DNA from: Egerieenecus sp048201975
GTDB taxonomy: Bacteria; Bacillota; Clostridia; Christensenellales; Aristaeellaceae
Assembly (NCBI GenBank): GCA_048201975.1
Contig: DBFBGQ010000085.1
Coordinates: 1-27,889, forward strand
Reading direction: 5' to 3'
Length of the DNA stretch: 27,889 bases
The translations under genes were made by a program, and so were the position numbers. Of the stretch, positions 23,984 through 27,889 are shown piece by piece (positions within the stretch are counted from its first letter, which is position 1; each line of letters begins with the position of its first letter). A model generated the notes under the pieces. The model saw only the letters and a list, made by a program, of their open reading frames with translations, made no database searches and had not been told where the DNA came from.

Positions 23984-24742
23984 CTATACCCGCGCCCCGA
24001 AGCGGCGCTGCCTTCCCCCGAAGGCCTGCAGCGCCTGGTCGTAGTCCCGCACGCTGAAATCCGGCCACAGCACCGTGGGGAACAGAAACTCCGCGTACGC
24101 GCACTGGTACAGCAGGAAGTTGCTCAGCCGCATTTCTCCGCTGGTGCGTATGAGCAGGTCCACATCCGGCTGGCCCCGGGTATACAGGTGATCCGCCAGG
24201 GTGCGCTCGGTGATGCGCTGGGGGTCCAGGGTGCCGCTCTGGGCCAGCATGGCCAGTTCCCGAGCCGCCCGGGCCAGCTCCGCCCGGCCGCCGTAGTTCA
24301 CGGCGATGTTCAGCCGCAGCCCGGTGTTCTTTCCCGTGCGCTCCTCCGCCTGAATCAGCACCTCCCGCTGCTTGTCCGGCAGGCGGGACTTGTCCCCCAG
24401 GATCAGGATGCGCACGTTCTTGGCGTCCAGCTCGTCGATTTCCGAGGCAAAAAATTCCAGGATCAGCGCCATCAGCGCGGCCACCTCCTCGGCGGAGCGG
24501 TTCCAGTTCTCCGTGGAGAAGGCGTACAGGGACAGCGCCTCAATGCCCAGGTCGTCGGTGTGGCGGATGATCTCCCGCAGGGCCTCCACGCCCTGGCGGT
24601 GCCCCATGGCCACGGCCAGCTTGTGCTTTTGGGCCCAGCGGCCGTTACCATCCATGATGATGGCCACGTGCCGGGGCAGCTTGGCAAAGTCCTCCCGTTT
24701 CATGGGGCCGTGATGAGGCCGGCGGGGTGCAAACAGCGCCAT
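23984..24742 (-). CDS. uppS: Undecaprenyl diphosphate synthase UppS
   Basis: A cis-prenyltransferase that condenses isopentenyl units into the C55 lipid carrier for peptidoglycan and wall polymers. The 252-aa protein has the HVAIIMDGNGRWA motif (25-37, with catalytic Asp31) and the C-terminal RTSGEMRLSNFLLYQ and FLFPTVLWPDF segments. AAGGAGGAG lies shortly before the ATG at 24742; a second in-frame Met (residue 14) is the alternative. An intrinsic terminator ends only some 20 bases before this start, so uppS and what follows may depend on readthrough from frr. It uses precursors made by the dxr/ispG route encoded downstream. Confidence 0.97.
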   Translation of the reverse strand: MALFAPRRPHHGPMKREDFAKLPRHVAIIMDGNGRWAQKHKLAVAMGHRQGVEALREIIRHTDDLGIEALSLYAFSTENWNRSAEEVAALMALILEFFASEIDELDAKNVRILILGDKSRLPDKQREVLIQAEERTGKNTGLRLNIAVNYGGRAELARAARELAMLAQSGTLDPQRITERTLADHLYTRGQPDVDLLIRTSGEMRLSNFLLYQCAYAEFLFPTVLWPDFSVRDYDQALQAFGGRQRRFGARV

Positions 24743-24760
24743 GGGACTCCTCCTTTTTGG

Positions 24761-24800
24761 AAAAAAGGCATGCGCCAGCCTAGGGGAGCCCGCGCATGCC
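24761..24800 (-). terminator. Intrinsic terminator between the small ORF and uppS
   Basis: On the minus strand GGCATGCGC and GCGCATGCC form a perfect 9-bp stem around a 16-base loop, followed directly by TTTTTT and then by the uppS ribosome site. I see no promoter between the hairpin and uppS. It is therefore either a partial terminator or an attenuator within the cluster. Confidence 0.85.
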
Positions 24801-24814
24801 CTGATCGTATCTCT

Positions 24815-25021
24815 TCATTCCGTCTCCCGGGGATCCCCGTCGGGGAAATAGCAAACGGTGAGGCGGCCCTGCGCCGCGCGCACCACCCGGGGCGTGCCTT
24901 CCCGGGCCTGCCGCCGGGGGCTGGCGGAGAGCTGTATGTCCGCCGTTTCCCCCGCCTGGCGCAGCTTCTCCTGGGCCAGGGGCAGGGGCAATCCCAGCAG
25001 CGACTGCCAGTCCATGCTCAA
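24815..25021 (-). CDS. Small protein with a single PASTA-like fold
   Basis: A 68-aa protein (66 if it begins at the ATG at 25015). The opening LLGLPLPLAQEKLRQAG resembles the VxGLxxxEAxxxLxxAG helix of PASTA domains, and the following strands (IQLSASP, RVVRAAQGRLTVCYF) fit one such domain. No signal peptide or membrane helix is seen, so unlike PASTA kinases it should be cytoplasmic. Its TTG start overlaps the frr stop; AAGGAG in the end of frr lies 11 bases upstream, so it is coupled to frr. Its function is unknown. The PASTA likeness is inferred by eye and is uncertain; that the ORF is a gene is supported by position, coupling and the terminator right after it. Confidence 0.6.
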   Translation of the reverse strand: MSMDWQSLLGLPLPLAQEKLRQAGETADIQLSASPRRQAREGTPRVVRAAQGRLTVCYFPDGDPRETE

Positions 25022-25572
25022 ATTTCCATGATCTCCTTTTCCTTGGCGGCGCAGATCTTATCGATTTCCTTCACCGCGTTGTCGGTGACCTTTTGCATTT
25101 CTTCCTCGCCCTTGCGCTGGTCATCCTCGGTGATGGCGGATTCCTTCTTCATTTTTTTGATCTGCTCGATGGCGTCCCGGCGGATGGACCGCACGGCCAC
25201 CTTGGCCTCCTCGGCGCTCTTGCGGGCCACCTTGGTCAGCTCCTTGCGGCGCTCCTCGTTCAGCTCGGGGAAGATCAGGCGGATCACCTTGCCGTCGTTG
25301 GAGGGGTTGAGCCCCAGGTCGCTTTTCAGGATGGCCTTTTCCACCAGGGGCAGGGCCTTCACATCCCACAGGGAGATGGTGAGCATCCGGGGCTCGGGGG
25401 AAGCCACGTTGCCCAGCTGCTGGATGGGCGTGGGGGAGCCGTAATAATCCACCATGATTTTATCCAGCAGCCGCGGATTGGCCCGTCCGGCCCGCAGGGA
25501 CTGCATTTCTTTGAAATAAACATCGCAGGTTTTGCCCATTTTTTCCTTGGCCGTTGCGATTACCTGTTTCAT
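25018..25572 (-). CDS. frr: Ribosome recycling factor
   Basis: Splits post-termination ribosomes together with EF-G. The 184-aa protein is full length; RRF is normally about 185. Conserved stretches include SLRAGRANPRLLD, VDYYGSPTPIQQLGNV, LGLNPSNDGKVIRLIFPELNEERRKEL and the helical KKMKKESAITEDDQRKGEEEMQKVTD. The ATG at 25572 is chosen because GGAGG lies 8 bases upstream and the family length fits; the open frame continues upstream without homology. A strong promoter (25610-25638) lies just ahead, making frr the first gene of the cluster transcript. pyrH/tsf, its usual upstream neighbours, are replaced by mscS and argS. Confidence 0.98.
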   Translation of the reverse strand: MKQVIATAKEKMGKTCDVYFKEMQSLRAGRANPRLLDKIMVDYYGSPTPIQQLGNVASPEPRMLTISLWDVKALPLVEKAILKSDLGLNPSNDGKVIRLIFPELNEERRKELTKVARKSAEEAKVAVRSIRRDAIEQIKKMKKESAITEDDQRKGEEEMQKVTDNAVKEIDKICAAKEKEIMEI

Positions 25573-25609
25573 CGTGTCTTCCTCCATTGCGCAGGATTTC
25601 TTGGCTACT

Positions 25610-25638
25610 ATTGTAAACGGTTTTTTCCATTCTGGCAA
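25610..25638 (-). promoter_or_regulatory. Sigma-A promoter of frr and the downstream cluster
   Basis: On the minus strand TTGCCA (25633-25638) and TACAAT (25610-25615) are separated by 17 bases. The predicted start near 25603 lies about 30 bases ahead of the frr start codon. It follows the mscS terminator, so the frr cluster is independent of argS-mscS. Confidence 0.85.
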
Positions 25639-25669
25639 GTGTCCGGGAGAAAAACTCTCCGCCGGCAAC

Positions 25670-25695
25670 AAAAAGCGGCTCCCCATGGAACCGCT
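25670..25695 (-). terminator. Intrinsic terminator after mscS
   Basis: AGCGG pairs with CCGCT and TTCC with GGGA (one G-U pair, one bulged G) around a three-base loop on the minus strand, followed by TTTTT. It begins 23 bases after the mscS stop codon. Confidence 0.65.
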
Positions 25696-25718
25696 CCAGC
25701 GTGTCGAAAAAGGCGGCG

Positions 25719-26576
25719 TCATTCCCTCCCCGCGGGGGAAACATGCACGTTCAGGTGCGGATAGGTAATCTCCACCCCATGGCGCTGGAAGGCCGCATAA
25801 ATGCGCTCGTTGAGGGCATAGCGCAGGGCCAGGTAATTGGAGGAAGGGGCCCACGCCTGCACCAGGTAGTTGATGGCGGAATCCCCGTAGCTGTCCAGAT
25901 AGACCGCGGGAGGCGGGTCGGACAGCAGTCCCTCCAGGGAGGCCACGGCCTCCAGCGCGGCGGCGCGGACCTGCTCGGGGGTGTTGTCGTAGGAAACGCC
26001 CACGGAAAGATCGATGCGGCGGGAGCCGGCAAAGGTGTAATTGATCAGCCGGGAATTGTAGAGGGTGTCGTTGGGCACATAGACGGCGCGGCCATCGGGG
26101 GTGGTCAGGCGGGTGTAGAGGAGGCTGATCTCCTGCACGGTGCCCGCCACGGTGTCCGACTCGATGTAGTCCCCCAGGGTGAAGGGCTTGCTGCCCAGGA
26201 TGATCAAGCCCCCGGCGAAGTTTTTCAGCACGCCCTGCACCGCCAGGGACAGCGCCAGGCCCACCACCGAGAACACCGCCAGGAAGGAGGAGATGGGCAC
26301 GCCGATGATGTTCAGCGCGATCATCACCGCCACGAACAGCAGCAGGAAGCGCATCACCGTGCGCAGCATGGAGTGGAGCGCCGGAGCCACCCGGGGCATG
26401 CGCCGCAGAATGCGGTCAAAGGCCAGGAGCAGGTACCGCCGAGCCAGCAGGCACAGCGCCAGAACCAGCACGGCGGTGAGAATCTTCTCCACGGGGATGT
26501 TGCTCCCCAGCACCTGCCAGATGGACGCGGTTTCCGACATGGCTTCGGACACGGTTGCGGAGATATCGTCGGTCAT
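25719..26576 (-). CDS. Small-conductance mechanosensitive channel (MscS family)
   Basis: A 285-aa membrane channel that releases solutes upon osmotic downshock. Three membrane helices lie at about 30-47, 68-92 and 96-126; the third is the pore helix, with the usual Gly/Ala packing (GLALSLAVQGVLKNFAGG, 106-123). The cytoplasmic beta domain follows, with GDYIE and the conserved LLYTRLTTPDGRAVYVPND (152-170). The C-terminal cage domain is complete. SD AAGGGAGG lies 6 bases before the ATG. It follows argS by 30 bases and is followed by a terminator. Confidence 0.95.
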   Translation of the reverse strand: MTDDISATVSEAMSETASIWQVLGSNIPVEKILTAVLVLALCLLARRYLLLAFDRILRRMPRVAPALHSMLRTVMRFLLLFVAVMIALNIIGVPISSFLAVFSVVGLALSLAVQGVLKNFAGGLIILGSKPFTLGDYIESDTVAGTVQEISLLYTRLTTPDGRAVYVPNDTLYNSRLINYTFAGSRRIDLSVGVSYDNTPEQVRAAALEAVASLEGLLSDPPPAVYLDSYGDSAINYLVQAWAPSSNYLALRYALNERIYAAFQRHGVEITYPHLNVHVSPAGRE

Positions 26577-26606
26577 GAAGGACCTCCCTTGCGTGTTGGC
26601 GGGGCG

Positions 26607-27889
26607 TTACATCCGCTCCGGCGATTCGATGCCGATGAGGTACAGCCCCGTTTTGATGACGTTCTTCATGGCCCGGGTCAAGGCCACCCGGGCAGCCGCG
26701 GCGGCGGGGTCGTCGTCCAGGATGCGGTGCTCGTAATAGAACTTGTTATAGGCCTGGGCCAGGTCGGTGACAGCCCGGGTAATCATGGAGGGCTCGTACT
26801 TCTCCGCCGCCTCCAGGATCACGTCGGGGAAGCGTCCCAGCTTGCGCAGGCAGTCCTGGGCCTCGTCGTCGGCCAGGGCGCTCCAGTCGGGTTCGGGCAG
26901 GGACAGCTCCGCCGCCTTGCGCAGCACCGAGCAGCACCGGGCATGGGTGTACTGCACATAGGGGCCGGTCTCCCCGTCGAAGTTCAGCGCCCGCTCCCAG
27001 CTGAAGTCGATGTCCTTGATGCGGTTGTTGCTCAGGTCCGCGTAGACCACCGCGCCGATGCCCACCTGCCGGGCCACCTCGGCCTTGTTGGGCAGGTTGG
27101 GGGATTTTTCCTCAATGATGGCCAGGGCCTTCTGCTGGGCCTGCTCCAGCAGGTCCTCCAGGTAGACGATGTAGCCCTTGCGGGTGGAGAGGGACTGCCC
27201 CTCGTAGGAGATCATGCCGAAAGCCACGTGGACGCAGTCCTTGGCCCAGTCGTAGCCCATCTTTTCCAGAACGCGGAAGAGCTGACGGAAATGCAGATCC
27301 TGCTGATAGGCCACTACGTACAGGCATTTGTCAAAGTGATAGGTATTGTAACGGTATACGGCTGCAGCCAGGTCACGCGTATGGTACAGGGATGCGCCAT
27401 CCGAACGCAAAATGATGCAGGGAGGCATATCATCCTCCGAGAGGTCTACAACGGAAGCGCCCTGGGAGAGAGTCAGAAGCCCTTTTTCCTTTAACACATT
27501 GATCACTGGCTCCATTTTGTCAATGTAAAAGCTCTCTCCGGCATAGCTGTCAAAAGAGACGCCCAACAGATCATATACGCGCGCGGTATCCCGCAGGGTT
27601 AATTCCTTGAACCAGTTCCAGATGCTGAGCGCCTCTGGGTCACCATCTTCAATCTTCTTGAACCAGGCGCGGCCCTCGTCCTCCAGGGCGGGGTCCTTCT
27701 CGGCTTCCTCGTGGAACTTCACGTACAGGCGCACCAGCTCGTTGACGCCGCCCTGTTCCACGGCCTCCTTGTTGCCCCAGCGCTTGTAGGCGCAGATCAT
27801 CTTGCCGAACTGGGTGCCCCAGTCCCCCAGGTGATTGATGCCCACGGTGGCATAGCCCAGGTGCTCATAGATGCGCTTGAGGCTGTGGC
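26607..27889 (-). CDS. argS: Arginyl-tRNA synthetase, C-terminal part (cut by window edge)
   Basis: Charges tRNA-Arg with arginine. The frame runs in from beyond the window; the first readable residues are HSLKRIYEHLGYATVGINHLGDWGTQFGK, the family region just after the HIGH motif, so the N-terminal domain and HIGH itself are missing. The KMSKS-equivalent loop is LSTRKG, as in many ArgS proteins. The C-terminal anticodon-binding helical domain is present (GPYVQYTHARCCSVLRKAAEL, NKFYYEHRILDDD) and ends in the family-like RMKNVIKTGLYLIGIESPERM type tail. Bases about 27301-27660 are much poorer in G+C (near 51%) than the surroundings (65-68%), although the protein still reads as ArgS. mscS follows after 30 bases. 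Confidence 0.97.
   Translation of the reverse strand, partial: HSLKRIYEHLGYATVGINHLGDWGTQFGKMICAYKRWGNKEAVEQGGVNELVRLYVKFHEEAEKDPALEDEGRAWFKKIEDGDPEALSIWNWFKELTLRDTARVYDLLGVSFDSYAGESFYIDKMEPVINVLKEKGLLTLSQGASVVDLSEDDMPPCIILRSDGASLYHTRDLAAAVYRYNTYHFDKCLYVVAYQQDLHFRQLFRVLEKMGYDWAKDCVHVAFGMISYEGQSLSTRKGYIVYLEDLLEQAQQKALAIIEEKSPNLPNKAEVARQVGIGAVVYADLSNNRIKDIDFSWERALNFDGETGPYVQYTHARCCSVLRKAAELSLPEPDWSALADDEAQDCLRKLGRFPDVILEAAEKYEPSMITRAVTDLAQAYNKFYYEHRILDDDPAAAAARVALTRAMKNVIKTGLYLIGIESPERM

Noticed and set aside
25573..25854. N-terminal extension of Frr overlapping mscS
   Set aside because: It has no homology, covers the frr promoter and the mscS terminator, and would exceed the family length by half.

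Overview
The window comes from a high-G+C Gram-positive anaerobe, most likely an uncultured gut-type member of the Clostridia (Bacillota). The reasons are a Clostridia-like 16S rRNA 5' half, a PolC-type replicative polymerase, the Firmicutes frr-uppS-cdsA-dxr-rseP-ispG-polC neighbourhood, MEP-pathway isoprenoid genes, and a rubrerythrin/rubredoxin/ferredoxin oxygen-defence operon. Codons are strongly G/C-ending, which creates many long false reading frames on the other strand. Family-level placement is not possible by eye. Every gene except one MATE transporter lies on the minus strand.

Layout in plus coordinates: the 5' half of a 16S rRNA gene (1-783) with its promoter; a HAD hydrolase/P-type cation ATPase operon (1162-4186) with its own sigma-A promoter and terminator; a two-gene ABC-2 polysaccharide exporter (4410-6627) whose permease carries an unusual N-terminal extracytoplasmic domain; a redox operon of a double-rubredoxin protein and a ferredoxin joined in frame to a rubrerythrin (6788-8632); a MoaE-like protein (8812-9204); the plus-strand MATE exporter (9381-10778), convergent and interlocked with a VCBS/FG-GAP-like protein (10773-11459); the potassium uptake pair trkA-trkH (11716-14525).

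From 14725 to 27889 lies a long minus-strand housekeeping block. In transcription order it is argS (cut by the window edge), mscS, frr, a small PASTA-like ORF, uppS, cdsA, dxr, rseP, ispG, a GNAT acetyltransferase and polC. dxr and ispG make isoprenoid precursors, uppS makes the undecaprenyl carrier lipid, cdsA makes CDP-diacylglycerol, and rseP is a site-2 membrane protease, so the block links envelope lipid supply with ribosome recycling and replication. Intrinsic-terminator-like hairpins sit inside this block before uppS and before GNAT-polC, so it is probably not one uninterrupted transcript.

No mobile element, CRISPR array, phage gene or tRNA was found. The points most worth a second look are the ferredoxin-rubrerythrin fusion with an internal ribosome binding site, the ectodomain-bearing exporter permease and its promoter followed at once by a terminator, a low-G+C patch inside argS, terminators inside the conserved cluster, and a MoaE-like protein lacking the usual C-terminal lysine motif.
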